A DNA stretch of 64,000 bases, from the NCBI GenBank assembly GCA_014155875.1, contig JACEFZ010017659.1, forward strand, positions 276,141 to 340,140. The letters run 5' to 3'. The position numbers were made by a program, and so were the translations under genes. Positions 1 to 12,631 of this stretch are shown piece after piece (positions within the stretch are counted from its first letter, which is position 1; each line of letters opens with the position of its first letter). A model generated the notes under the pieces. The model was not told where the DNA came from. It was given only the letters and a program-made list of their open reading frames with translations, and did no database searches. The DNA is from Cepaea nemoralis. Its lineage: Eukaryota; Mollusca; Gastropoda; Stylommatophora; Helicidae.

Positions 1-1345
1 TGTTTTTTTTAGCAAACAAAGCAGCATAGCCAGATCAGCCATCTTAGAACCCACGACTCCATACCTTCAACCCCACTGGATGAAATGAATGGTTATCATC
101 ATTCTTGATGGACAAACAACATTGTATTGAGAATGAATAGACTCCTCTGAATAGCGCATCCACTTTGCAAAATTCTATCTGCGGCGACACCCACGCTATA
201 GTATAGTAATACTATTATGCTATTAGTATTATAGGTGATCCTTTGATTATTTTATAATTTGAACCCTCAGTTTAATTACTAATTAATATTTCAGCATTTT
301 ACATGACTGAAAATAATTTTGAAAGCCAGTTTTCAGACCCGTCTGTAAACTTGTAAGGTGTTACAGTTAAGTAAGGAGTACTTTTTTCTAAGCTGCGCTG
401 CAGCACTTATTTAAATTTAAATACAGTACTCAGTACTGTAAAATAGGTTATATGTTTTAAATAAGTTAGTATTTAATTATTAGTTGCTGACAATTAGATA
501 CAGAACAGTGTGCTGTAATTGTAGAGCAGAAGTAGAAATAGAAATCAATTTTTAGTGAACAGTTAATTATTTAATATTTTAATTTTTTTATTATTTAATA
601 TCTTAATAATTAATTAACTGCTGCTTAATTTGTGCAACAGTCACAAACTTAGTTACTTACATTAATGTTTATAATATTTAATCAACAAAAGAAAGCTGTC
701 GCAATGCAGTTAGTACATTAAGACAATATGATACATTTTCATGAATTGTTCTTTCACTAATGACGAACATTTCACATGACATTTAATTAATATAATAAAT
801 ATGCAGCTATTTTTAACTAGCAATTAGGTCACAGCACATCATAAGAAAAAGTCTTATAAGTCAAGTGCATCTTTGTCAGAGACTCTGAGACTCTTGTGCT
901 TTGTATGATGCTTTCGCCAGGCCGCTGTGTGGAAAGAAACTGAGCAAACCTGGTGCAATGAAGTTGATCCTCTCATTCCTCTCGACATTCTATCGAAAGA
1001 GGAATATTACCTTTACTTTCCTGTTACCAAATCATAAGTAGAAACCCCATTTTAAAATATTTTCTGTATATGCAAATACTAATAATAATCATCATCAAGT
1101 GCCGGCTGGCGTAGGCGTTCATGGCTTTCCACAAATCTCAGTCTTTGGTGTTCTGGATCCTAATACTAAATTATATTATACACCTGCGTTATACACCTGA
1201 GAGAAGTGATGAGTCTCGTTCATGCCAACGAACCAGGCATGCTAATACAGGAAAGTACTCTTACTAATAATTTAATATATTAAAAAAATTAGTTGTGAAA
1301 CATAAAAAGCAATTAACCAAAGAATGGCCATCACTTGTGACACTC
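1..1345. other. AT-rich intergenic DNA
   Basis: No gene, RNA or clear mobile element is visible. The DNA is strongly AT-rich. Around 822-870 there is a diverged match to the first third of the 163-bp unit found at 3193-3947 (shared core AATTAGGTCA, then an A-rich run, then GTCAAGT). A segment near 1030-1070 resembles 4130-4170. These look like remnants of dispersed repeats. Confidence 0.5.
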
Positions 1346-1504
1346 TTTCTTCTTCTTCTTCTTCTTCTTCTTCTTCTTCTTCTTCTTCTTCTTCTTCTTC
1401 TTCTTCTTCTTCTTCTTCTTCTTCTTCTTCTTCTTCTCTTCTTCTTCTTCTTCTTCTTCTTCTTCTTCTTCTTCTTCTTCTTCTTCTTCTTCTTCTTCTT
1501 CTTT
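1346..1504. repeat. (TTC)n microsatellite, probable LINE tail
   Basis: About 53 near-perfect TTC units with one dropped base near 1436. On the minus strand this is (GAA)n and it lies directly downstream of a truncated LINE reading leftwards (1505-2098). It is therefore best read as the expanded 3' tail of that insertion. Open frames of poly-Leu, poly-Ser and poly-Phe across it are meaningless. Confidence 0.9.
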
Positions 1505-2098
1505 CGTTCGCCTAAATTATGTTTATAACTGCAATGTTGTCTCTTGTATGAATATAACAGTCTTTTTTAGTTCATTCAGCGGTCCATAGAGTTTATCTTC
1601 CACTGTTGTCTCTCTAGGCCAGAAGGTTCGCCCGGATATGTTGTAGTTTGGGCAATCCTGGAGTATGTGCTCTGCTGTCTGCGACGCCAAACCACATGTG
1701 CACATGGCTGAGTCACCAATCTTGAATTTTGTATACATGTGGTTGCGTAATCTATTGTGTCCTGTTCTGAGGCGCAGAAGAATGACCTGTTCTGGTCTGT
1801 CCATAACGTGGTAGTCGTCTTGAGTAAGGTTTGGTGGCCTTCTGACTGATCTGATCATTCTTTTCTTTTGGTGGTATGTAATAGGCACATCTGGTTGTTC
1901 TTCTTGTGCTCCTTCCTTAGACAATCGATCAGCTCTGTCGTTCCCGGGTACTCCACAGTGGGATGGTATCCACTGTATGGTGATCTTACGATGACTGCTA
2001 AGTTCAGAAAGTAGTGTCCTCAGAACTGGCAATTTCCCAGACAGAAGCGCCTCTATTACGGATTTTGCATCTGTCAATATCACCACAATTTTTAAACC
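1505..2098 (-). pseudogene. 5'-truncated LINE, RNase H domain and C-terminal tail
   Basis: An open frame at 1523-2092 (about 190 codons) encodes the second half of a LINE-type RNase H and its downstream tail. Visible motifs are LTDAKSV (an RNase H acidic strand), WIPSHCGVPGNDRAD (the conserved histidine-aspartate end of RNase H) and a downstream zinc-knuckle-like CTCGLASQTAEHILQDC. The first half of RNase H and all of the reverse transcriptase are missing, so this is a 5'-truncated copy. The stop is followed by only about 18 bases and then the (GAA)n tail. The family resembles RNase H-bearing LINEs I associate with molluscs (inference). The apparent start codon at 2101 probably lies in flanking DNA. 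No convincing target duplication was found. Confidence 0.85.
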
Positions 2099-3192
2099 CA
2101 ATTTTTAAATATTGACCAAAATAGCTACAGTTAGTTAGTCGACAGATCATCCTCATTGCACTATGTAACATAGCCACTATGTAATTAACCTCCCTATCTT
2201 AAAACATTAACGCTGATTGGCGCAGCAGCCTTTTTACCAGCACAAGGCCAAAGTTTTTGGTACTCATGTTTACTACAACTTATTACTCATAAGGAGAATG
2301 TGTCTCTCTTCTAGTACTCAGTCACTTGTTAACTATTTTCTGAACGAAGGGTTTTAAATAAAGCCCCGTCTTATTACTCTTTATTCTAAACAAAACAATA
2401 ACTGTGAACAAAAATTTTTTAACAATTTTCAACTTATTTGTAAACAAGGGTAAATACTATTCAATACACAAGACAATTCAACTAAACTCATAATTCATGA
2501 GCCAACCAAAACGAAGTCAAAACAGGATATCATACCCCCCAACGTTTTGAAAACAAATGTTCTTTCCCCTCATATCAAATAAAGGTAATCAACCAATTTA
2601 AAGAAAGACATTATTCAAAATAATATGACATACATGATGAAACAAAAGAAATCATTTTTACATATATCCTATCCATTGTTAGTCACTTTTATGGACTAAC
2701 AATAAATTATTTATCTATTAAGAAAACTCAACAAGTCAAATCTTAAAATCAAATGGTAATAAAAAAATACATCTTCAAGACCACACGAGAATTTACATCC
2801 ATATTACCTAACTTATTACCAAAATACAGGTTGTGTACCCTGGCTGGTATTTTGTAAACACTCTTTCTTGAACCATTTCCTGTGACATTCAAGATTCTGC
2901 CTGTCACACCTTTGCCACAGCCTGTGTCAATTTGATAAAACAATTCAGATGGACACCTTCCTGTGGTGAGTTTCTATATATTTGAATAACGAAGACACAA
3001 ACAATAGATTGCACGATTTATTGCCTGGCATATTTTGCTGCATCTCGTCAGGTACATACTGCAGAAATCTGAAAATATAAAAAATATAAAATTACACAGA
3101 GTAATGAAGCTTAAATAAAAGAATAACAAAAAACAAATGCCTACACAAAATACAATAAATAATCACGGAGAAGACCCTCCAGTGACTACACT
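2099..3192. other. intergenic DNA, no gene seen
   Basis: AT-rich with no coding signal. Positions 2096-2129 are nearly identical to 4141-4174, and 2131-2160 matches 11822-11852 (core CAGATCATCCTCATTGC), so short dispersed repeats are present. The small open frame at 2749-2943 on the minus strand has no recognisable feature. Confidence 0.5.
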
Positions 3193-3947
3193 GTTAATTA
3201 GGTCAGGGCACATCCTAAAAAAAAATAAATAATACGTCAAGTTAGGCCTCGCCGCCCCGGACGCAATGATATATGGCACAACGTTGTCCGTTTACAAATA
3301 ACAAGGGCGGCCATTTTAAATTATTAATTAGGTCACGGCAAATCCTATCGAAAAATAAAACATACGTCAAGGTAGGCCTCGCAGCCCCGGACGCAATGAT
3401 ATATGGCACAATGTTGTCCGTTTAAAAATAAACAAGCCACGTTAATAGAAGGCAAATAATAAACAGTTGGCGGCCATTTTAAATTGTTAATTAGGTCAAG
3501 GCACATCCTATAAAAAAAAAAATAATACGTCAAGTTAGGCCTCGCCGCCCCGGACGCAATGATATATGGCACAATGTTGTCCGTTTAAAAATAAACAAGC
3601 CACGTTAATAGAAGGCAAATAATAAACAGTTGGCGGCCATTTTAAATTGTTAATTAGGTCAAGGCACATCCTATAAAAAAAAAAATAATACGTCAAGTTA
3701 GGCCTCGCCGCCCCGGACGCAATGATATATGGCACAATGTTGTCCGTTTAAAAATAAACAAGCCACGTTAATTGAAGGCAAATAATAAACAGTTGGCGGC
3801 CATTTTAAATTGTTAATTAGGTCAGGGCACATCCTATAAAAAAAAAAAAATAATACGTCAAGTTAGGCCTCGCCGCCCCGGACGCAATGATATATGGCAC
3901 AACATTGTCCGTTTACAAATAAACAAGCCACGGTAATGGAAGGCAGA
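3193..3947. repeat. 163-bp tandem repeat, five units
   Basis: Units begin with TTAATTAGGTCA at about 3193, 3323, 3486, 3649 and 3812. Three spacings are 163 bp. The first unit is 33 bp shorter, having lost the segment around AACAAGCCACGTTAATAG. Each unit contains a GC-rich core (CCTCGCCGCCCCGGACGCAA) in an otherwise AT-rich unit. Units 3-5 are almost identical, which points to recent expansion. Minus-strand frames of 66-75 codons here are repeats of one another and not genes. Confidence 0.95.
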
Positions 3948-5823
3948 ATTTCTCAAGTTTCCAATCTTAGGGCCGCGATAAATCCTGACTTATCAGTTAA
4001 TTCTTCATTGCACTTCCTGGTATTAAATTACGTCACCATATAATTCATAACACCGCTTAGAATCAACGTACAGTCTTCGTTGAGATACCGTTGGATTCGT
4101 CTCGTCAAGCTCTATCTAACTGGTATGATTTCATAAGTAAAAACCCAATTTTTAAATATTGACCAAAATAGCTAATACTAACTTTGACATTCATGGCATA
4201 ACACGCTAACGACAGGAGGACAACGCGCACATCATCGTTGGATTTATTTAGTTGTTTAATTAATTAATTACGTTAGTATTAAATATGTATTATATTTGCA
4301 TTAATGATGTATATAAATTGTGTTAACCTGTAATGTGTACATATTCTACTTTAATATTACAGGCGGTGCCATTCATAAGCTAAAGAACCGTCCTATACAA
4401 TTGTCTCTAGTTAAATTATAACCTATTTTCCATTCATCGTACAAAAAGTACGTATTTTCTTAAAGGGCAAATATCGCCTAGCCCATTTTTTCTAAGGGCA
4501 ATAACACTTACCTCAACTTTAATTATATATTTTAACCAAATACTATTGTGTATGAAAGGTGAGTGAATGACTGCGTGAAAGGATTAAATGAGAGAACGAT
4601 ACACTTGGCGGACAAATTGTACGCAAAAAGTATTCATTGTAATTTGTCTGCGTCTTTCATGTAAAATTGCATGACTTGTCTAATTTGTCAATATATGTCT
4701 AGTACTTAGTTTAAGAGTGAGTTAATTTAGTAGTCAGTGTAATATACTTAGTTTAGCAGTTAGGATACATCTAAGCACCACCACTTGGAATGCCTGATCA
4801 TGTATTGCACACAGTGCAGTATTTCATGATTGAGGTTATCCCAACTCGTGACGCTTGGAAATACGCCACACATTCAGCACACACGTTACACAAATCTCAA
4901 AACTCAACACTATCAATTTAAAATACAGTCACTTTATTAGAAACATCAACTTATTAGTCAACACACTAACAAGCCAACAGGGACACATGTAGTCTGAGGG
5001 GGATAAAAGAACAAGGTAACTACATATTTAGCATTATATAACATACGAGAGTAAAAGTGTATGGAAATACACACACAGATCAGGATTTGAAGGTGTACTT
5101 ATTTAGCCAGGACTTCGGTCTTGTTAACCCTCTTTAATACAGAGGTTAATTGTCTTGGTACCATTTCGGGTACTATGAGAAGGGCGGGTTGTAAATACAA
5201 CTACTAAAACGTCACGTAACTTCGGTCAGATAAGCATTTTTAAGCACACGAGAGACAGAGGGATCTCTTCACCAAATCAGAGAAGTGTTGTATGGTAGAA
5301 TACATGAGTTTTAGTGCTAGTAGGTAGGTTACCAGGTTACTATCCACCAAACTACAAACACCAACTTTATGTGATTCGGTGACAGAATTAGAACAGATCT
5401 AATTACCCAAGAACAAATCATATCAGGGGGGAGGGGGGATCCTGTCACCGCCTCACCTTCAGATATATTATTAGAGGGCTGCAACTCCAGCCCAAGGGAT
5501 AGCATCGAGTCGCTCAGGACCCGAGTAATCTAGAGCCTTCTCGAAAGAGCTGGTCATCGAGTCCATGGTTCCGTGGACACTGATGTGGCCCGCCTAATGC
5601 GGGGTCCACGAGGAACTCGGACAGAGTTACCGCCCGTGTCGAATTAGGACACGAGGAGACCGGCAGAGGACAGACGGACTTGTGAGAGGCAACAAGGCCT
5701 GCCTGAGAGGGACTCAATAGATATTCATAGATATATATATACATAGGCTAGATAGTGTGCTAGATTGTTGTATGACAACTATGTGTTTGATGTTTAACTA
5801 TCTGTGATATGTAAGATAATATA

Positions 5824-5849
5824 GCGCGGGCTGTTAACCCACTGCGCCA
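5824..5849 (-). other. possible primer-binding site or tRNA-derived A-box
   Basis: On the minus strand the sequence begins TGGCGCAGTGGGTTAAC and continues into GCCCGCGC. It follows an AT-rich segment containing an AATAAA-type motif. This arrangement fits either a retroelement primer-binding site just after an LTR or the A-box of a tRNA-derived SINE. No partner LTR or B-box was found, so the call is tentative. Confidence 0.25.
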
Positions 5850-6124
5850 ACTGTATATTCAATACAATAAATATTCGATCTCATAGCGAACAGATTTATT
5901 GTTGCCTGTATGTACCCGTGTTCAGTTACCTAGATTGTGCAAGATGATGACAATGTTAAAATAATGGGAGTGGCCTCTATGGTTGCCAGATCTTTAGTAT
6001 GTTATGACCAAATGTAAAAAGTTTGAGAATACATTACTCCATGCCTGGGTTTTAGGGTGAGAGTCAATCACACATGTCCTACTTGAATCTGAGCGAGATA
6101 AACAGTCTCATGGGAGAATAGTGA

Positions 6125-6176
6125 GTAGCTTGGATAAGGCGTACACCTCTGACTCAATTACACAGGGTTCGAATCA
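6125..6176 (+). other. tRNA-like A-box and B-box (SINE head)
   Basis: TAGCTTGGATAAGGCG (A-box-like) is followed about 25 bases later by GGGTTCGAATC (B-box consensus). The spacing suits an internal RNA polymerase III promoter. The acceptor stem does not pair convincingly, so this is a tRNA-derived SINE head or tRNA relic and not a functional tRNA gene. Confidence 0.4.
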
Positions 6177-7988
6177 GATTTGTGAATGTGTACAAATAAA
6201 GAATCTGGTGATATTACGATCCTCCTAATCGTGGGGTGGCAGGTTGTATGCCTAGTCTTTTCAGACAAGGGTGAAAAATAGGACGATGAAGTATATAGTA
6301 TACATTTAAATTCCACTGTCCAGGCTACATTTGAATAATTAGGAGACCTAACGGCATGATAAAGCGAGGAAGCGATGAGTAAAGCGGGGATGTCTTTCGC
6401 CACCGGGTATCTACCTATAGCCTCTATGTAGACAAATAATAATGAAAGATCAAAGATAGAGCAGGAATATTAGTTGGGGGTTATAGTATAAACAATCTTC
6501 ATTATGCAGATGATAGTGTATAGGCAACTAAAAATACAAACAGTCTTGAACGACGTTGTGGTAATCATCATTATCTTTCACTTCTTCTCCTTCTTTCTTA
6601 TTTTTCTATCGACTTCTCCTTCCTCTCCTTCTTTGGAGACTGCGCCTAGGAAAGAAGAATTGAACTAAGGGAAGGAACTCAGTCTAATGACGTCCAGTGT
6701 CAGCGTCTAGAGGTATTAGAAAGTGAAGGGTTCAAGACAGGTAGATAGTACGAGCATAGATGAGACATAAACACATGAGTCAATAAGATATGATTTATTA
6801 CTCTAGGATATAATCATGCAACATTGTCTCATCCATCATTACATATTTCGTTCTCGCACTAATTAATAATATAGCAATAATGTAGCAATGCAATACGTTA
6901 CGATACAAGCCACTACGCTCTCGTATCACAGCCACACACACAAGCACAAGTCAAACGGCTCAGCTATTCAAATCCTAAGTCCCAGGTATAATCTATCCTG
7001 TCACACTCTCAGTCATGCATCCTCTCTCTGTCAAGTCCAAAGCCCGTCTGACTTCTCATCGACTGCCCGGTGGTCACGAGGTCTTTGCTCCTCGTGCAGT
7101 CCGTGGGAAGTCATATGTCTCGCATACGCCTGGTTGAGGCTGGGCGTACTGCGTAGTTCTATTCAGGGTGACCCTGTCCTTCACGGGTACAGTCCCGCCT
7201 CTACTGTCTTCAGCATCTAGACTGTTCTCCTTCCCCCGTACTCACCCCATGTCCCTATCTCTAACGTCTATCCTCTTCTCTGTCCCCTACAGGACCTTGA
7301 CATCCAGCCTCTTGCATTCAACCACTTTGAAGTCCCTTTGTGTCTTTTAGGATGAAGATGCCAACAACACAAACGAGTATCTCAAGTGACCAAGGGTTAC
7401 TTTAGATCTTTTTTTCTGGACATAAAACACACAGAGGGCAGATGTGTGGGGAGGAATATGGTCACTGGCACTGCTTGGCATGGTACATTATAATGATATC
7501 TTGTAAATTGAACACTATATATTACAAAGCGTGTTTTACTCTTTTTGTGGTAATATTTATGGTTACTTTTGTTTGATCTGTCTCACTTTTCAAAGAGAAG
7601 TAAGGAGAAGTAAATGAATTTGTTTAATCTTTCTCAGTCCTCAGACATGTTAATATATTTATTTGATCTGTGTCGATTCTCGCTGAGATGTATTTATGTT
7701 TATTTGATCTTTCTCAATCCTCAGAGAGTTGCTATTGAAACTCCTTGACCGAAGGCCTGCAGGGAGACTAACAATCGCAGGATTTTTGAGCAGGCTGAGA
7801 AGAAACAGCATTCACAGACGAGTTATTGATAGTAACTAGGATTGTCTAGAACATTCTGGTTGTCAAGTGTACAGTGGTTTTAGCTTTGTTTGTTTGTGAA
7901 TCCTGTGGCAGACAATTTTAATTAGAAACTTTTAACTTGTGTAGTCTACGTATTGGTGTTCACGTCGTATAGGCTTGCATCTGTGGAA

Positions 7989-8617
7989 GTGAAGTTAGTT
8001 TAGAGACTTTTCTTCCAGTCCAGTACAGAAATACTATGTGAAGTTAGTTTAGAGACTTTTCTTCCAGTCCAGTACAGAAATACTATGTGAAGTTAGTTTA
8101 GAGACTTTTCTTCCAGTCCAGTACAGAAATACTATGTGAAGTTAGTTTAGAGACTTTTCTTCCAGTCCAGTACAGAAATACTATGTGAAGTTAGTTTAGA
8201 GACTTTTCTTCCAGTCCAGTACAGAAATACTATGTGAAGTTAGTTTAGAGACCTTTCTTCCAGTCCTGTACAGAAATACTATGTGAAGTTAGTTTAGAGA
8301 CTTTTCTTCCAGTCCAGTACAGAAATACTATGTGAAGTTAGTTTAGAGACTTTTCTTCCAGTCCAGTACAGAAATACTATGTGAAGTTAGTTTAGAGACT
8401 TTTCTTCCAGTCCAGTACAGAAATACTATGTGAAGTTAGTTTAGAGACTTTTCTTCCAGTCCAGTACAGAAATACTATGTGAAGTTAGTTTAGAGACTTT
8501 TCTTCCAGTCCAGTACAGAAATACTATGTGAAGTTAGTTTAGAGACTTTTCTTCCAGTCCAGTACAGAAATACTATGTGAAGTTAGTTTAGAGACTTTTC
8601 TTCCAGTCCTGTACAGG
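7989..8617. repeat. 49-bp minisatellite, about 13 units
   Basis: Perfect 49-bp periodicity of a unit starting GTGAAGTTAGTTTAGAGAC. Units are almost identical. Rare variants are ACCTTTC for ACTTTTC near 8250 and CCTGTACAG in place of CCAGTACAG in two units, including the last. Homogeneity implies recent amplification or ongoing conversion. Confidence 0.97.
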
Positions 8618-8832
8618 CATTGATGTTCAGTTGGTTTCGACTATAAAAGGGACGTTCGTCTCTCAGAGTGAGGTTGGTGTAGACATTTCTCCCTGCCCGG
8701 TATCAGTGTATAATTTCCACGGTACTTGTGTTGTAGTTACCTCCCTCCCCTCGCCTTTTCCAGACACTAGTTGCATGTAAGACTGGTACTGGAGCTCCAC
8801 AACTGCGGATAAGGATATTAGAATATACCCAG

Positions 8833-11668
8833 GTCATTGTTTAGCAGAGCTCACACGGACTGGCTGGGGTTAGTCTGTTCGTGTCTCCGTCATGGTTTAG
8901 TACAGCACACACGGACTGGCTGGGGTTAGGCTGGTAATGTCTCCGTCATGGTTTAGTACAGCACACACGGACTGGCTGGGGTTAGTCTGTTCGTGTCTCC
9001 GTCATGGTTTAGTACAGCTCACACGGACTGGCTGGGGTTAGGCTGTTCGTGTCTCCGTCATGGTTTAGCACAGCACACACGGACTGGCTGGGATTAGTCT
9101 GGTCATGTCTCCGTCATGGTTTAGTACAGCACACACGGACTAGCTGGGATTAGTCTGGTCATGTCTCCGTCATGGTTTAGCACAGCATACACGGACTGGC
9201 TGGGGTTAGTCTGGTCATGTCTCCGTCATGGTTTAGTACAGCTCACACGGACTGGCTGGGGTTAGTCTGGTCATGTCTCCGTCATGGTTTAGTACAGCTC
9301 ACACGGACTGGCTGGGGTTAGTCTGTTCGTGTCTCCGCCATGGTTTAGTACAGCACACACGGACTAGCTGGGATTAGTCTGTTCGTGTCTCCTTCATGGT
9401 TTAGCACAGCACACACGGACTGGCTGGGGTTAGTCTGGTCGTGTCTCCGTCATGGTTTAGTACAGCACACACGGACTGGCTGGGGTTAGGCTGTCAGTGT
9501 CTCCGTCATGGTTTAGTACAGCTCACACGGACTGGCTGGGGTTAGTCTGTTCGTGTCTCCGTCATGGTTTAGTACAGCACACACGGACTGGCTGGGGTTA
9601 GTCTGGTCATGTCTCCGTCATGGTTTAGTACAGCTACACACGGACTGGCTGGGGTTAGGCTGTTCGTGTCTCCGTCATGGTTTAGTACAGCACACACGGA
9701 CTGGCTGGGGTTAGGCTGGTCGTGTCTCCGTCATGGTTAGCACAGCACACACGGACTGGCTGGGGTTAGGCTGGTCAGTGTCTCCGTCATGGTTTAGCAC
9801 AGCACACACGGACTGGCTGGGGTTAGGCTGTTCGTGTCTCCGTCACGGTTTAGTACAGCTCACACGGACTGGCTGGGGTTAGTCTGTTCGTGTCTCCGTC
9901 ATGGTTTAGCACAGCACACACGGACTGGCTGGGATTAGTCTGTTCGTGTCTCCGTCATGGTTTAGCACAGCACACACGGACTGGCTGGGGTTAGGCTGGT
10001 CGTGTCTCCGTCATGGTTTAGCACAGCACACACGGACTGGCTGGGATTAGTCTGTTCGTGTCTCCGTCATGGTTTAGTACAGTACACACGGACTGGCTGG
10101 GATTAGTATGTTCGTGTCTCCGTCATGGTTTAGTACAGCACACACGGACTGGCTGGGGTTAGTCTGTTCGTGTCTCCGTCATGGTTTAGCACAGCACACA
10201 CGGACTGGCTGGGGTTAGTCTGTTCGTGTCTCCGTCATGGTTTAGTACAATACACACGGACTGGCTGGGATTAGTATGTTCGTGTCTCCGTCATGGTTTA
10301 GCACAGCACACACGGACTGGCTGGGGTTAGTCTGTTCGTGTCTCCGTCATGGTTTAGCACAGCACACACGGACTGGCTGGGGTTAGGCTGGTCGTGTCTC
10401 CGTCATGGTTTAGTACAGCACACACGGACTGGCTGGGGTTAGTCTGTTCGTGTCTCCGTCATGGTTTAGTACAGCACACACGGACTGGCTGGGGTTAGGC
10501 TGTTCGTGTCTCCGTCATGGTTTAGTACAGCACACACGGACTGGCTGGGGTTAGGCTGGTCATGTCTCCGTCATGGTTTAGTACAGCACACACGGACTGG
10601 CTGGGGTTAGGCTGGTCGATGTCTCCGCCATGGTTTAGTACAGCACACACGGACTGGCTGGGGTTAGGCTGGTCATGTCTCCGTCATGGTTTAGTACAGC
10701 ACACACGGACTGGCTGGGGTTAGGCTGGTCATGTCTCCGTCATGGTTTAGTACAGCACACACGGACTGGCTGGGGTTAGGCTGGTCATGTCTCCGCCATG
10801 GTTTAGTACAGCACACACGGACTGGCTGGGGTTAGGCTGTTCGTGTCTCCGCCATGGTTTAGTACAGCACACACGGACTGGCTGGGGTTAGTCTGTTCGT
10901 GTCTCCTTCATGGCTTAGTACAGCACACACGGACTGGCTGGGGTTAGTCTGTTCGTGTCTCCGTCATGGTTTAGCACAGCTCACACGGACTGGCTGGGGT
11001 TAGGCTGGTAATGTCTCCGTCATGGTTTAGTACAGCTCACACGGACTGGCTGGGGTTAGGCTGGTAATGTCTCCGTCATGATTTAGTACAGCTCACACGG
11101 ACTGGCTGGGGTTAGTCTGTTCGTGTCTCCTTCATGGTTTAGTACAGCACACACGGACTGGCTGGGGTTAGGCTGGTAATGTCTCCGCCATGGTTTAGTA
11201 CAGCACACACGGACTGGCTGGGGTTAGGCTGGTCGTGTCTCCGCCATGGTTTAGTACAGCACACACGGACTGGCTGGGGTTAGGCTGGTCGTGTCTCCGC
11301 CATGGTTTAGTACAGCACACACGGACTGGCTGGGGTTAGGCTGGTCATGTCTCCGTCATGGTTTAGCACAGTCGTGTCTCCGCCATGGTTTAGCACAGCA
11401 CACACGGACTGGCTGGGGTTAGGCTGGTCATGTCTCCGTCATGGTTTAGCTACAGCACACACGGACTGGCTGGGGTTAGGCTGGTCATGTCTCCGTCATG
11501 GTTTAGCACAGCACACACGGACTGGCTGGGGTTAGGCTGGTCGTGTCTCCGTCATGGTTTAGCACAGCACACACGGACTGGCTGGGGTTAGGCTGGTCAG
11601 TGTCTCCGTCATGGTTTAGCACAGCACACACGGACTGGCTGGGGTTAGGCTGGTCGTGTCTCCGCCAT
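8833..11668. repeat. 56-bp minisatellite, about 50 units
   Basis: Unit of 56 bp built around CATGGTTTAGTACAGCACAC, then ACGGACTGGCTGGGGTTAG, then a variable CTGTTCGTGT or CTGGTCATGT and CTCCGT. Two main variants (GGTTAGTCTGTTCGTG and GGTTAGGCTGGTCATG) are interspersed rather than blocked. Single-base insertions occur (for example near 9635, 9776, 10617 and 11450). One truncated junction unit lies at about 11365-11385. Confidence 0.97.
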
Positions 11669-12013
11669 AAATTTTAGATATTTCGTTGTCAACAGACTCC
11701 AACCCAATGCTCCGATGGACAATGTATATTGATAAAACCAGGTCAAGTAGTCGTGGACTTACACTTTGGTCTGTCTCCTGAGGGATGTCTGTTGTTTTCA
11801 AAGTCATGTTTCTTTCACCGAGTTAGTTAGTTAGTCAACAGATCATCCTCATTGCTCATCCAATCATTCAGTCTATAGATGCTCGGATAACCTCCTCAAT
11901 AAATCCCGCAGCATGTAGCAGCTAACGACACCAGTTCTGTATTGGTTTATTCATCTTGTTTGGCTTTCTGTATTGTTCTTGTTTAGCCTCACCTCTTTTA
12001 ACTTGCTGTTCTC
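11669..12013. other. spacer between minisatellites
   Basis: No gene is seen. The stretch holds a short dispersed repeat (11822-11852) shared with 2131-2160. Confidence 0.5.
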
Positions 12014-12239
12014 ACAGTCTGACCATGGTTGTAGGTTCACAGTCATCACTTGGTTCTCACAGTCTGACCATGGTTGTAGGTTCACAGTCATCACTTGGTT
12101 CTCACTACTCTGACCATGGTTGTAGGTTTACAGTCATCACTTGGTTCTCAAAGTCTGACCATGGTTGTAGGTTCACAGTCATCACTTGGTTCTCACAGTC
12201 TGACCATGGTTGTAGGTTCACAGTCATCACTTGCTCCTC
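12014..12239. repeat. 45-bp minisatellite, five units
   Basis: Five units of 45 bp (core CAGTCTGACCATGGTTGTAG, then GTTCACAGTCATCACTTGG). Because 45 is divisible by three, frames stay open and give a spurious 15-residue peptide repeat. The third unit carries a two-base variation at its junction. Confidence 0.95.
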
Positions 12240-12631
12240 ATAACCGACTAACTTCTCGTAGAGCATTCAGTCAAGGTCAGCATTCAGTATATCAGACAGG
12301 TCCATGGTTCGTCTGTCTTCCTCAATAGCCGTACCTGCAAGCCTGTCAGCCTGCTCATTTCTCTGTGTAATATTCTGTAAATAATACATGTTTGTTTGTT
12401 TGTTATATTGAAACAGTTTGTGTGGTTACATTGTTAAACATAATGTTTTGTATGATACGATGTATGATCTGAGTTATTACAGCAATAAACATTTAAAAAA
12501 ATAAACATGGGTTTGTGCTCTATTTTGTGTATTAGTCACAGTTGTCTTTATATTACGTATTTATCTGAGTGAAATGTGTGTATAATTTTACCTCACTCTC
12601 CTGTAGGAGCACGGTCATCACTGAAGTCTTT
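12240..12631. other. spacer, no gene seen
   Basis: AT-rich stretch of about 390 bases between two arrays, with a short poly-GTTT motif near 12390. Nothing recognisable. Confidence 0.5.

Larger units (their letters stand above)
3948..7988. other. unassigned DNA with retroelement-like scraps
   Basis: About 4 kb without a recognisable gene. It contains GC-richer blocks (5400-5720, 6950-7330) without clear coding structure, and two short signals listed separately (5824-5849 and 6125-6176). The block around 4860-5000 and the one at 6780-7350 have the look of LTR or untranslated retroelement sequence, but I could not pair them with a second copy. Confidence 0.4.

Noticed and set aside
1295..1528. 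Poly-Leu, poly-Phe and poly-Ser open frames
   Set aside because: They are translations of the (TTC)n tract and carry no coding signal.
3345..3735. Two similar frames of 66-75 codons suggesting a duplicated small gene
   Set aside because: They are the same stretch of the 163-bp tandem unit read twice.
5820..5850. tRNA-Asn-like anticodon loop on the plus strand (GGGCTGTTAACCC)
   Set aside because: No acceptor or T-stem fits around it; the minus-strand reading as an A-box or primer-binding site is better.
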